Shown here piece by piece: positions 43,256 through 51,784 of a DNA stretch of 64,000 nt. The position numbers and the translations under genes are program-made. The stretch lies in the NCBI GenBank assembly GCA_016718265.1, contig JADKDZ010000001.1, positions 1 to 64,000 of the forward strand. Reading direction: 5' to 3'. The DNA is from Uliginosibacterium sp. (GTDB taxonomy: Bacteria; Pseudomonadota; Gammaproteobacteria; Burkholderiales; Rhodocyclaceae). Every line of letters begins with the position of its first letter. The first letter of the stretch is position 1. The notes under the pieces are model-generated. The model did not search any database, had not been told where the DNA came from, and saw only the letters and a list, made by a program, of their open reading frames with translations.

Positions 43256-45322
43256 ATGACTAATACCCTGCCTCGCATCGGCTGGGCCGTGCTCGCCATC
43301 ATCGGCGCGTTCTGCCTGGGCTACGTTGCCCTATCTCGCGGCGAAACCATCAACGCCCTCTGGATCGTCGTGGCGGCGGTTTCGATCTATCTGGTCGGTT
43401 ATCGCTACTACGGACTTTTCATTGCAAACAAGGTGTTGGGCGTTGACGGCGGGCGAATGACCCCGGCCGTAAAATACAACGACGGCCTGGACTACGTACC
43501 GACGAACCGGAACGTGCTGTACGGCCACCACTTCGCGGCCATCGCAGGGGCAGGCCCGCTGGTGGGCCCGGTGCTGGCGGCGCAGATGGGCTATCTGCCA
43601 GGCATGCTGTGGATCATCGCGGGTGTGGTACTCGCTGGCGCGGTGCAGGATTTCATCGTGCTGTTCATCTCGACACGTCGTGACGGCCGCTCGCTGGGCG
43701 ACATGATCAAGTCGGAATTGGGCGCTGTGCCGGGGGTCATCGCACTGGTCGGGACCTTCCTGATCATGGTGATCTTGCTGGCGGTGCTGGCGCTCATCGT
43801 CGTCAAGGCACTGGCCGACTCTCCCTGGGGCACCTTTACGGTGTTTGCGACCATGCCGATCGCCATCTTCATGGGGATTTACATGCGATACATCCGCCCC
43901 GGCAAGATCGGCGAGATCTCGATCATCAGCTTTGTGCTGCTGATCGGCGCGATCGTTCTGGGCGGCCAGGTCGCGGCGAGCCCGGACTGGGCGCCGATGT
44001 TTACCTTTACGGGTACGCAGCTGACCTGGATGCTGATTGGTTATGGTTTTGTGGCATCGGTGCTGCCCGTCTGGCTGCTGCTGGCGCCGCGTGACTACCT
44101 CTCGACCTTCCTGAAAATCGGCACGATTGTTGGTCTGGCCATCGGCATCCTGTTCGTGGCGCCGATGATGCAGATGCCGCACGTCACGAAGTTCATCGAC
44201 GGTACCGGCCCGGTGTGGGCGGGCAGCATGTTCCCCTTCCTGTTCATCACCATCGCGTGCGGCGCCGTTTCGGGTTTCCACGCCCTGATCGCTTCGGGAA
44301 CCACGCCGAAACTGCTGGACAACGAGAAGAACGCCCCCTTTATCGGCTACGGCGGCATGCTGATGGAATCCTTCGTCGCCATCATGGCGCTGGTGGCAGC
44401 CTCAGTGATCGACCCGGGGGTGTATTTCGCCATGAACAGTCCCGCCGCAGTCATCGGCAAGGAAGCCGTGGATGTGGCCGCCAAAATATCGAGCTGGGGC
44501 TTTGTCATCACGCCTGAAGTGCTGATGCAGACCGCGCAGGACGTTGGCGAGAAGACCATCATCTCTCGGGCAGGCGGTGCGCCCACGCTGGCAGTCGGCA
44601 TGGCACACATCATTTCGAGTGCTATCGGTGGCAAGGCAATGATGGCGTTCTGGTACCACTTCGCCATCCTGTTCGAAGCGCTGTTCATCCTGACTGCGGT
44701 GGATGCGGGCACCCGGGTGGGCCGCTTCATGCTGCAGGATCTGCTCGGCACACTGGTTCCGAGCTTCAAGCGCACCGAAAAGCTGCTGCCCAACCTGATC
44801 GCAACGGCCCTGTGTGTCAGCGCCTGGGGCTACTTCCTGTATCAGGGGGTGGTGGATCCGCTCGGCGGGATCAACACGCTGTGGCCGCTGTTTGGCGTGT
44901 CCAACCAGATGCTGGCAGCGGTGGCCCTGATCTTGTGCACGGTGGTGCTGTTCAAGATGAAGCGTGAGCGCTATGCATGGGTGACGATCCTGCCGACAAC
45001 CTGGCTCTTGATCTGCACCCTGACCGCAGGCTGGCAGAAGATTTTCCACGAGAATCCGAAGATCGGCTTCCTCGCCAATGCAACGCGATTCGGTGCTGCG
45101 GCGGAGCGGGGAGAAATCCTCGCACCGGCAAAGAACGTGGCACAGATGCAGCAGATCATCTTCAACAACTACATCGATGCTGCCCTTGCCGGCGTCTTTA
45201 TCGTGGTAGTGCTGTCGGTACTGGTGTTCGGCATCCGCGCCTGCGTGCGGGCCTATGCTGTCAACCACCCGACGGCGCTGGAAACGCCCCACGAGCCGAT
45301 GCCGGAAGGCAGCAAGGCCTGA
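43256..45322 (+). CDS. cstA: CstA-family carbon starvation transporter
   Basis: 688 residues from ATG 43256, with GGGGAGGAG 5 bases upstream. About 16-18 transmembrane helices are predicted. The diagnostic block NRNVLYGHHFAAIAGAGPLVGPVLAAQMGYLPG (residues about 83-115) is intact; only its parts NVLYGHHFAAIAGAGPLVGP are quoted for identification. Family members import pyruvate or peptides under carbon limitation. The following genes yjiX and yjiA are its usual companions. Confidence 0.95.
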   Translation: MTNTLPRIGWAVLAIIGAFCLGYVALSRGETINALWIVVAAVSIYLVGYRYYGLFIANKVLGVDGGRMTPAVKYNDGLDYVPTNRNVLYGHHFAAIAGAGPLVGPVLAAQMGYLPGMLWIIAGVVLAGAVQDFIVLFISTRRDGRSLGDMIKSELGAVPGVIALVGTFLIMVILLAVLALIVVKALADSPWGTFTVFATMPIAIFMGIYMRYIRPGKIGEISIISFVLLIGAIVLGGQVAASPDWAPMFTFTGTQLTWMLIGYGFVASVLPVWLLLAPRDYLSTFLKIGTIVGLAIGILFVAPMMQMPHVTKFIDGTGPVWAGSMFPFLFITIACGAVSGFHALIASGTTPKLLDNEKNAPFIGYGGMLMESFVAIMALVAASVIDPGVYFAMNSPAAVIGKEAVDVAAKISSWGFVITPEVLMQTAQDVGEKTIISRAGGAPTLAVGMAHIISSAIGGKAMMAFWYHFAILFEALFILTAVDAGTRVGRFMLQDLLGTLVPSFKRTEKLLPNLIATALCVSAWGYFLYQGVVDPLGGINTLWPLFGVSNQMLAAVALILCTVVLFKMKRERYAWVTILPTTWLLICTLTAGWQKIFHENPKIGFLANATRFGAAAERGEILAPAKNVAQMQQIIFNNYIDAALAGVFIVVVLSVLVFGIRACVRAYAVNHPTALETPHEPMPEGSKA

Positions 45323-45327
45323 GCGCG

Positions 45328-45522
45328 GTGTTCAACAATCTCGCCAGGATGGGGCAGTATCTCGGGCAGGCCGCCAAGATGATGGTGGGCTTGCCCGACT
45401 ACGACGCCTACGTGCAGCACACCCGTTTGAAGCATCCTGACCGGGAGCCGATGAGCTACGAAGCGTTTTTCCGTGAGCGCCAGGACGCGCGGTACGCGTC
45501 GAGCGTAGGCAAGTGCTGCTGA
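45328..45522 (+). CDS. YbdD/YjiX family small protein
   Basis: 64 residues from GTG 45328, five bases after the cstA stop. MVGLPDYDAYVQHTRLKHPD and EPMSYEAFFRERQDARY are the conserved core, and the C-terminal cysteine pair (GKCC) is typical. In E. coli these small proteins are required for the activity of the adjacent CstA/BtsT transporter. Coupled translation with cstA is likely. Confidence 0.9.
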   Translation: MFNNLARMGQYLGQAAKMMVGLPDYDAYVQHTRLKHPDREPMSYEAFFRERQDARYASSVGKCC

Positions 45523-45598
45523 CATGAATCAAGACGGGGCGCCCGGCCTGCCGGGCTAACCCGCAACCCCAACCCTCTGTTCCGGAAGGATCAGGGGA

Positions 45599-46660
45599 AT
45601 GGCGCAGGGCAACCCCCCCTCGGCCATTCCCGTGATTCTTCCCGTGTACTCACCCATGACGTCTCCCATCCCCGTCACCGTACTGACCGGCTTTCTCGGC
45701 GCGGGCAAGACTACCGTTCTCAATCGTCTGCTGGCGGCTCGCACCGGCGAGCGCATCGCCATCGTGGAGAACGAGTTTGGCGCCGTCAGCATTGATAGCG
45801 ACCTGATCGCGCCACAAGCCGCTACCGTCGTTGAATTGGCCAATGGTTGCATCTGTTGCAGCGTGCGTGGCGAGTTGTCGGTTGCGCTGATCGAATTGCT
45901 GGCAAGGCGCGAACGGGGCGAGTTGGCATTTGATCGCCTGCTGATCGAAACCACCGGCCTCGCGGACCCGGGCCCGATCGTCCAGACCTTTTTCTGGGAA
46001 GAAGTGTTGCGCGAACGCTTCTGCCTCGATGGCGTGGTCACCCTGATCGACGTCTGCCACGCGGCCCGGCAACTGGATGACGAGGCGGTTGCCGCCGCAC
46101 AGGTCGCCTATGCGGACTGGCTGATCCTGACCAAGACGGACCTGGCCTCAGCCGACGCGCTGCCAGAACGCCTGCGTCGCATCAACGCGCGGGCCGAGAT
46201 CCTGGACGTACGCGAACTCGACCGGCATTGGGCGCAATTGCTGGATACCGGCGCGTTCAGCCTGAACGAGCGTGGCGTGGTACCGTCCTTGTGGGCGCAG
46301 AAAACACTCCGTGCGCAACCCGTGTTTGCCGCAGACGCCGGTCGACGCTCCTGGGATGACGCCATCCGCTCGCTGGTCTTGTCGTGCCAAAGCTCACTTG
46401 ACCTCGGAGCCATCTCGGCTTTCGTCGACCAGTTGGTCGAAGCGCATGCCAATGACCTGCTCCGCTACAAAGGGATACTTGCAATTGCCGGTGAAGACCG
46501 GCGCCTGGTTTTCCAAGGCGTGCACCGTATCGCCGGCTTTGACTATGGCAGGCAATGGGTTGCTGGCGAGCCGCGCGAGAGCCGCATCGTCCTGATCGGA
46601 CGGAATCTGCCTGAAGAGGCGTTGCGTATAGCTTTCGACGCTGCCCGCAACGCTTGTTGA
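45599..46660 (+). CDS. yjiA: COG0523/CobW-family GTPase, YjiA-like
   Basis: 353 residues from ATG 45599 (AGGGGA and GGAAGG upstream); ATG 45656 fits the family N-terminus (PIPVTVLTGFLGAGKTT) better but has no ribosome site. The Walker A is GFLGAGKTT, the metal-binding CxCC motif is NGCICCS, Walker B is LLIETTGLADPGP and the specificity motif TKTD is present. These are metal-chaperone GTPases. Its order after cstA-yjiX copies the E. coli yjiYXA locus. Confidence 0.93.
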   Translation: MAQGNPPSAIPVILPVYSPMTSPIPVTVLTGFLGAGKTTVLNRLLAARTGERIAIVENEFGAVSIDSDLIAPQAATVVELANGCICCSVRGELSVALIELLARRERGELAFDRLLIETTGLADPGPIVQTFFWEEVLRERFCLDGVVTLIDVCHAARQLDDEAVAAAQVAYADWLILTKTDLASADALPERLRRINARAEILDVRELDRHWAQLLDTGAFSLNERGVVPSLWAQKTLRAQPVFAADAGRRSWDDAIRSLVLSCQSSLDLGAISAFVDQLVEAHANDLLRYKGILAIAGEDRRLVFQGVHRIAGFDYGRQWVAGEPRESRIVLIGRNLPEEALRIAFDAARNAC

Positions 46661-46702
46661 CGCCGCCGAGCGAGTACTCCCAGCGCTGAAAGCGTCCTCC
46701 GA

Positions 46703-47188
46703 TCACGCCTCGGTTTTTGCTGCCCGAGCTTTCTCGACGGCGGCCATTTTCTGCTTGACGGGGTGGCCATGGTTAAACATGAGCCAGCCCCAACCATTGC
46801 GAAGTAACGTGAACATGCCGACGAGCAGCAACGCGCCCGTAAACAGCACCGGCCCTACTGCAATGAAGTACAGCACTTGCAGTGCGCCAAACCAGACCAG
46901 TGCGGAGAGAAACGTGGTGTTTGTAAACTCGAAATGCGTGGCAAGCAGGGTCGAAAAAAGGCTGGCCCGCTTGCTGCGGTAATACAGATACTTGGTCACG
47001 AAGGCCGGCCAGAGTATGAACGGCACACCGAGTTTCAGCACCCACGGGATTTCTGGCGCCGGGTAAAGCGCGATGGCCGCAGAGACAAGCGCCACGCCAA
47101 GTGCCAGGGCCTGCAAACCATATGTCCAGTGGACAATCAATGCCAGACGGTTGAATTCCGCTGTGTCCTGCGTTGTAGTCTCGGTCAC
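46703..47188 (-). CDS. Small membrane protein of DUF4870/Tic20-like type
   Basis: 161 residues from GTG 47188, with AAGG upstream; a TTG at 47251 would add 21 residues. Four hydrophobic segments are visible (about 19-38, 45-62, 92-110 and 113-130), and HFEFTNTTFLSALVWF resembles the DUF4870 pattern in which a polar FQxxNT stretch precedes helix 3. It is the last gene of the minus-strand unit that begins with the M48 protease, 96 bases after the third AIM24-type gene. Confidence 0.7.
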   Translation of the reverse strand: MTETTTQDTAEFNRLALIVHWTYGLQALALGVALVSAAIALYPAPEIPWVLKLGVPFILWPAFVTKYLYYRSKRASLFSTLLATHFEFTNTTFLSALVWFGALQVLYFIAVGPVLFTGALLLVGMFTLLRNGWGWLMFNHGHPVKQKMAAVEKARAAKTEA

Positions 47189-47284
47189 GAAACAAAGCCT
47201 TATCGTACGGTCGTAATGGGGGGGAACAGACAAAGTCTGTCGCTCAGACAAGCCAGCGCGGCACTTTGACCCGCGTGTCTATCC

Positions 47285-48322
47285 TCAGCCTTTCCCTTTG
47301 GCTGGGCGGAACTGATGGGCCCAGGAGGCGAACGCTTCCACTGCGCGGGTCTGTATCCAGACCTTGCCTTTGCCTGAGAAACGGCACACCAGCCCTTCCC
47401 CTGAGAAGAACAGCGACTTGTAGCCGCCTACTTTGCTCATGCGGTACTCAAGACCTTCGGTAAAAGCAACGATGTTCCCGGTGTCAACAACGTAGTCACC
47501 ATCAAGGTCGAGTTCGATAATCCCGCCATAGGAGTTGAACCAAAGATCGCCCTGGCCGCTGGCGCGGATCAGGAACAGGCTCTCTCCGGAAAAGAAGCCT
47601 TTGACGAGGCCTTGCCACTTTGTCTCCAGGTTAACGTCACCCGCGCACGCCACAAATGCGGCGTTCTGCAGATAGATGACGTCGCCGTTCAGATAAACGT
47701 GTGCCAGATCCCCTGGTGCTGCCGGCGCGATACCTATGTCGCCTGGTGCTTCTTGCGCCGTAAACTCATTGACGAAAATCGACTCGCCGGTCAGCAGACG
47801 GCCCAGTCCGCCGCGCATCTTCGTCGTCATCGTCATGTGCGAGTCCATTGTCGCCATCGCTGAGGCCTCAACCTTGAGTGTCTCATTGGCCGGAATCGTC
47901 ACAGTCAGGAACGCGAAGTCCGGGCGCCCCTCTATCTTGAATGCCATCCCGGGGGACCGCATTGCGGGCCTTGAAGCCACTTCAGGCACAGCCTCCTTCG
48001 CGATGGGCGCGGCGATGGGTTCAAGCTGCAGCCCCGGAGCGGTCGCACTTTGCACCTCGTGAGGAGGAGGGGGAGGCGCGCTCGGCACAGGTGCCACCAC
48101 CAGCATGGGATGAATCTCGGCGACAAGGCCGATTGCCTGCAGACGATCACGGTACTTGGCTGCCTGCTCAGCAGTGAGCTTCTCTTTGATCACCAGGGGC
48201 AAACGGCTCAGCGCCTTGGCTGCCTTGTCGGTATCTAGCCGGAAAAGTTGTGCAAAAGCGGTCTGGACTTGCGCTTCGGCGTGCCCATCTGCCAGCCGGG
48301 TTACTTGTACTTTGTATTCCAT
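47285..48322 (-). CDS. AIM24/TIGR00266 protein with an N-terminal L7/L12-like domain
   Basis: 345 residues from ATG 48322, chosen because AGGGA is 7 bases upstream. Residues 1-75 (AFAQLFRLDTDKAAKALSRL ... EQAAKYRDRLQAIGLVAEIHP) resemble the C-terminal domain of ribosomal L7/L12. A Pro/Ala linker follows. Residues from about 125 form the AIM24 beta-sandwich (FLTVTIPANETLKVEASAMA, GLGRLLTGESIFVNEFTA, FVACAGDVNLETKWQGL, SGEGLVCRFSGKGKVWIQTR). The function of bacterial AIM24 proteins is unknown. The gene follows the previous paralogue by 12 bases. Confidence 0.85.
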   Translation of the reverse strand: MEYKVQVTRLADGHAEAQVQTAFAQLFRLDTDKAAKALSRLPLVIKEKLTAEQAAKYRDRLQAIGLVAEIHPMLVVAPVPSAPPPPPHEVQSATAPGLQLEPIAAPIAKEAVPEVASRPAMRSPGMAFKIEGRPDFAFLTVTIPANETLKVEASAMATMDSHMTMTTKMRGGLGRLLTGESIFVNEFTAQEAPGDIGIAPAAPGDLAHVYLNGDVIYLQNAAFVACAGDVNLETKWQGLVKGFFSGESLFLIRASGQGDLWFNSYGGIIELDLDGDYVVDTGNIVAFTEGLEYRMSKVGGYKSLFFSGEGLVCRFSGKGKVWIQTRAVEAFASWAHQFRPAKGKG

Positions 48323-48334
48323 ATTCATTCCCTG

Positions 48335-49018
48335 TCAGGCCCGGCGCGGCTTCAGCGACGAGCCGAAACTCTTGCCGAAACTCTTGGGATTATGCGACTG
48401 GCACCATACCGTGCCACGGCCGCGGAACTTGCACACAAGCCCCTCCCCGCCCAGCATTGACGATACCCAGCTCTTGCCCGCTTTGGTCAAGCTGAAGTCC
48501 AGCGTTTCATTGAAGGCAACAATATGTCCCGTGTCGACGATGTACTCGCCATCGACTTCAATCGGGTAGATCGAGCCGAACGCATTCAAAATTACAGGCC
48601 CTTGACCAGATAGCTTCAACCAGAACAGGCTCTCACCCGAGAGCAGGTTCTTGAAACCTTGCCAGCCCACATCGATATCGACCTGATGCGCGCACGCCAC
48701 GAACGCGCCGGACTCGACAATGAGCGTCTGCCGGTCGAGTTCGTATTGCATCATGTCGCCGGCGAGGGCGCTCCCAAGCCAGACTTCACCCGCCTCACGC
48801 TCGGCGGAGAAGTGATTGAGGAAAAAGGACTCCCCCGCAAACAGGCGCTTTGCGGCTTTGAGGAGCCCGCCTTTGCCTTTCTTGTGCGTACTGGTACTAA
48901 CCCCGAGATGACCGCTCATCGCAATCATGGCGCCAGCTTCGGCGGTTAGCGTTTCACCGGGTCTCAGCGCAATCCGCGCTGCCGTGTTCCCGGGTTGATG
49001 CATGAATTCAATCTGCAT
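48335..49018 (-). CDS. AIM24/TIGR00266 family protein, second copy
   Basis: 227 residues. The family pattern is complete: LRPGETLTAEAGAMIAMSGH, a basic GKGGLLKAAKRLFAGESFFL segment, ESGAFVACAHQVDIDVGWQG, EYIVDTGHIVAFNETLDFSL and LGGEGLVCKFRGRGTVWCQS. A basic stretch STHKKGKGG and a basic tail LKPRRA are peculiar to this copy. It shares only the family scaffold with its neighbours, so these are old paralogues rather than recent duplicates. Confidence 0.88.
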   Translation of the reverse strand: MQIEFMHQPGNTAARIALRPGETLTAEAGAMIAMSGHLGVSTSTHKKGKGGLLKAAKRLFAGESFFLNHFSAEREAGEVWLGSALAGDMMQYELDRQTLIVESGAFVACAHQVDIDVGWQGFKNLLSGESLFWLKLSGQGPVILNAFGSIYPIEVDGEYIVDTGHIVAFNETLDFSLTKAGKSWVSSMLGGEGLVCKFRGRGTVWCQSHNPKSFGKSFGSSLKPRRA

Positions 49019-49050
49019 GGCGATGTATCTCTGTGACCTATCGTTATCGT

Positions 49051-49713
49051 TCAGGGCAGTTTCGGGTTCAACCAGCTGACGAGCCCGGAGAGGCTGCGTG
49101 TCTGGATCACGATCTTCCCCTTCCCGGTCACGCGGGTGACCAGCCCTTCTCCACCGAAGAAACTGGAGAAGATCCCGCCTGCAAGCTGCAGTTTCAAACT
49201 GATGCCGGGTGAGTACGCGACGAGATGGCTGGTATCAACAATCGTCTCGCCGTCGAGGTCGCGCTCCAGCAAGGCGCCGTATGCGCCGTACCATACCTTC
49301 CCGGTGCCGCTTACCACCGTTTTGAACAGACCCTCGCGTGCAATCCAGGATACAAACCCAGCAAATTTGACGCCCACTGTCACGCCTTCCGTGCAGGCCA
49401 GAAACGCTCCCGGCTGCAGGTAAAACGTCTCCCGCTTCAATTCCAGGCAGCGCACGCTCCCTGGGGTAGCTTGCACCAGTGTCAGGCGCTTTGTGCCGAC
49501 CGTATTGTTCGAGAAGTAGTTAACGAAGAGCGTCTCGCCCACCAGAAAACGCCGCAAGATGGCGGCAAAAAAACCGCCATTCAGTCTGGCCTGCACATCA
49601 AGATCGGCCGCCATGCTCGACATGGCGTCCGACTCGGCAATGACAGCTTCATCCTTTTCCAGCTCTATCTCGACGAATGCAAAGGCATCGCCTCCCTTGA
49701 TCACGGATTTCAT
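49051..49713 (-). CDS. AIM24/TIGR00266 family protein, first copy
   Basis: 220 residues. IELEKDEAVIAESDAMSSMA opens the beta-sandwich, followed by GFFAAILRRFLVGETLFVNY, LQPGAFLACTEGVTVGVKF, DGETIVDTSHLVAYSPGIS and FGGEGLVTRVTGKGKIVIQT. Acidic residues replace the basic ones seen in copy two. The ATG overlaps the stop of the M48 protease by 4 bases, implying coupled synthesis. Confidence 0.88.
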   Translation of the reverse strand: MKSVIKGGDAFAFVEIELEKDEAVIAESDAMSSMAADLDVQARLNGGFFAAILRRFLVGETLFVNYFSNNTVGTKRLTLVQATPGSVRCLELKRETFYLQPGAFLACTEGVTVGVKFAGFVSWIAREGLFKTVVSGTGKVWYGAYGALLERDLDGETIVDTSHLVAYSPGISLKLQLAGGIFSSFFGGEGLVTRVTGKGKIVIQTRSLSGLVSWLNPKLP

Positions 49714-50888
49714 TGCTTGGTGTTCCCCTCTTGTTGACTGACAAACGCCTGTACGGCTTGTTTCAAGGCAAGAAATGCCGCCTGGTCGTTGCGCCAGTGA
49801 CTTCCCGCGTCTGCCTTCAGTCTGGTCTCAATATCGGTGATCCGGGCTTCTGTCTCCGGGTGCGTTGACAGAAAACCCTTCGTTTTCTTGAACAGCTCGC
49901 GGGAGCGCTCATCTTCTATCTTCTCGATCTGTTTCTTCTCTTCCGCGAGCACAAGCCGGAAGAAATCTGCCATCCCGCGTGGGTCAATCCTGGCTTTGCG
50001 CAACAAGGTGTATCCCAGGTCGTCTGCCTCACGTTCGAAATCGCGCGAGTAGGCCTGGTTGGCGAGGACGGGCCCCGCGTTTGCGAGCACCGCTAGAAGA
50101 CCACTGGCATCACCTGCCAGCGCTTGTACCACGACAAAAACGCCTGCGCTGCGCATCACCGTGCGAAGCCCGTGCTGCTGGGTCACGTGGGATATCTCGT
50201 GTGCAATGACCCCTTGCAGTTCGTCCGCGCGCTGCGCGCTGAGAACAAGCCCGGTGTTGATCACGATCGTCCCCCCGGGCAGTGCGAACGCGTTGAGCGC
50301 CGGATCGTCGACGAGATGGAACTTCATCGGGTAGCGCGTCTCGCCCAAGGCCGCCAGAAGAGGTTGCGTCAGGGGCTGCAACAGGGGCTGCGCAGTTGAT
50401 CCGGCAAGGAACTCATGCTCAAGGCGATATTGCGCGATCACCGACTCTCCCAGTTTCTGTTCCCAGGAAGCGGGCAGACGGCGCGCAACCACGCCGCTCA
50501 GCCCGTCTAGCGACCAGTAGATCAGCAGCGCACCGAAAATGAATGCCGCCAAGATGGCGGCCAAAGCGCCGAGGAAAGTCAGCGTGTGGCGACGGTTCGC
50601 TTCTCTCACCGCGCAGGCAGCGGGATGCGCGATCAGCGCGGGGGCGTGGAGAACGCGGAGGTCCGAAGTGTAGAACTGCCAGTCCGGCACATCAGGGTGG
50701 CTGAAAAACAGCAAACGGTCCGACGCTCCACCGAGCTTCAGTTGCAAGCCTAGCAAGGGTAATGTGATGCACTGTTCGCAAACGAAGCACCGCAGATGGT
50801 CTGACGCCAGCCCACAGCTTGCGCCGGCTTGGCCCTTCGGCAAACCGGGATGAAACGCCTGGGCGGAGAATTCGAGTGGAGGGACCAT
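49710..50888 (-). CDS. M48-family membrane metalloprotease heading the AIM24 operon
   Basis: 392 residues. The zinc motif is HEISH (in GVIAHEISHVTQQHG), with the third ligand in EREADDLGY. One transmembrane helix lies near residues 104-126. The first 95 residues hold a Cys pair CFVCEQC and a beta-rich segment resembling a short PH-like or uptake domain. M48 proteases of this class degrade or process membrane and periplasmic proteins. The start ATG 50888 lacks a clear ribosome site. The stop overlaps the first AIM24-type gene. Confidence 0.88.
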   Translation of the reverse strand: MVPPLEFSAQAFHPGLPKGQAGASCGLASDHLRCFVCEQCITLPLLGLQLKLGGASDRLLFFSHPDVPDWQFYTSDLRVLHAPALIAHPAACAVREANRRHTLTFLGALAAILAAFIFGALLIYWSLDGLSGVVARRLPASWEQKLGESVIAQYRLEHEFLAGSTAQPLLQPLTQPLLAALGETRYPMKFHLVDDPALNAFALPGGTIVINTGLVLSAQRADELQGVIAHEISHVTQQHGLRTVMRSAGVFVVVQALAGDASGLLAVLANAGPVLANQAYSRDFEREADDLGYTLLRKARIDPRGMADFFRLVLAEEKKQIEKIEDERSRELFKKTKGFLSTHPETEARITDIETRLKADAGSHWRNDQAAFLALKQAVQAFVSQQEGNTKQ

Positions 50889-50925
50889 GGGCTACGCGAC
50901 GCAACGGAACGCGGAAAACAAACGC

Positions 50926-50963
50926 GACAAAACCGCCGCGGATGGTATCACGGCGGTTTTGTC
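50926..50963 (-). terminator. Terminator of phoU
   Basis: Perfect 13-base arms GACAAAACCGCCG (50926-50938) and CGGCGGTTTTGTC (50951-50963) enclose a 12-base loop, 49 bases past the phoU stop. The stem ends in TTTT on either strand. It insulates the M48/AIM24 unit from phoU transcription. Confidence 0.85.
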
Positions 50964-51011
50964 ACTGTCCGCAACCCGCACGCTGGCGTGCGACATGCCT
51001 CAGTCGGCCAA

Positions 51012-51713
51012 CTAGAGGTGCCCGACCTCGCGCATGACTGCCTCAACGCCCACATGACGCACATCCTTGCCCCGGGCAAGGAAGATGGTGTTCTCGGCAA
51101 CATTTTTGGCGTGGTCGCCAATCCGTTCGATAGCCTTGGCCGCAAACAGCAGGTCGATTCCACGCGAGATGGTTCGCGGATCTTCCATCATGTAGGTGAT
51201 CAACTGACGCATCAAAGACTTGAACTCGGCGTCCAGATCCTTGTCTTCCTTCAGGATTTCAGCCGCGGAATCAATGTCCTGACGCGCAAAAGAATCCAGC
51301 GCCTTGCGCAATTGATGCACCGCCATAACCCCAGCGTGCTTGATCTGGATGGATGGACGCACGCCGTCACTCGAACCATGGATCTGGCGCGCTACTTTCG
51401 CGATTTTCTTGGCTTCGTCACCGATCCGTTCAAGATCCGTCACCACTTTGAACACACTTAGAATGGAGCGCAGGTCATTCGCTGCAGGCTGACGCCGTGC
51501 AATGATGTGCGTACACGCTTCGTCAAGCTCCACCTCGTACAGGTTGACCCGCTTGTCATTCTCTATAACCCGCTCAATCGTCTGCAAGTCGCCGTCCTGC
51601 AGGCCTTCGAGTGCCAGCGTGACCTGCTGCTCGACATAGCCCCCCATCTGAAGCACCCGGGTACGGATCTCGTCCAGTTCGGTGTCGTATTGCCGCGTCG
51701 TGTGATCAACCAT
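51012..51713 (-). CDS. phoU: Phosphate-signalling protein PhoU
   Basis: 233 residues from ATG 51713, with GGGAGAG upstream. Two three-helix PhoU repeats are visible, each with the metal-binding E/DxxxD motif (FKVVTDLERIGDEAKKIAKV and KAIERIGDHAKNVAENTIF). PhoU restrains PhoR and the Pst transporter at high phosphate. The pst and phoBR genes are not adjacent; rpiA precedes it by 71 bases. Confidence 0.95.
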   Translation of the reverse strand: MVDHTTRQYDTELDEIRTRVLQMGGYVEQQVTLALEGLQDGDLQTIERVIENDKRVNLYEVELDEACTHIIARRQPAANDLRSILSVFKVVTDLERIGDEAKKIAKVARQIHGSSDGVRPSIQIKHAGVMAVHQLRKALDSFARQDIDSAAEILKEDKDLDAEFKSLMRQLITYMMEDPRTISRGIDLLFAAKAIERIGDHAKNVAENTIFLARGKDVRHVGVEAVMREVGHL

Positions 51714-51784
51714 ATGACTCTCCCGCTTCCAAGAACCCGGTAGGGTACCCGTGAAATATGACTGCAATGTGTCAGTTGCGAAGC

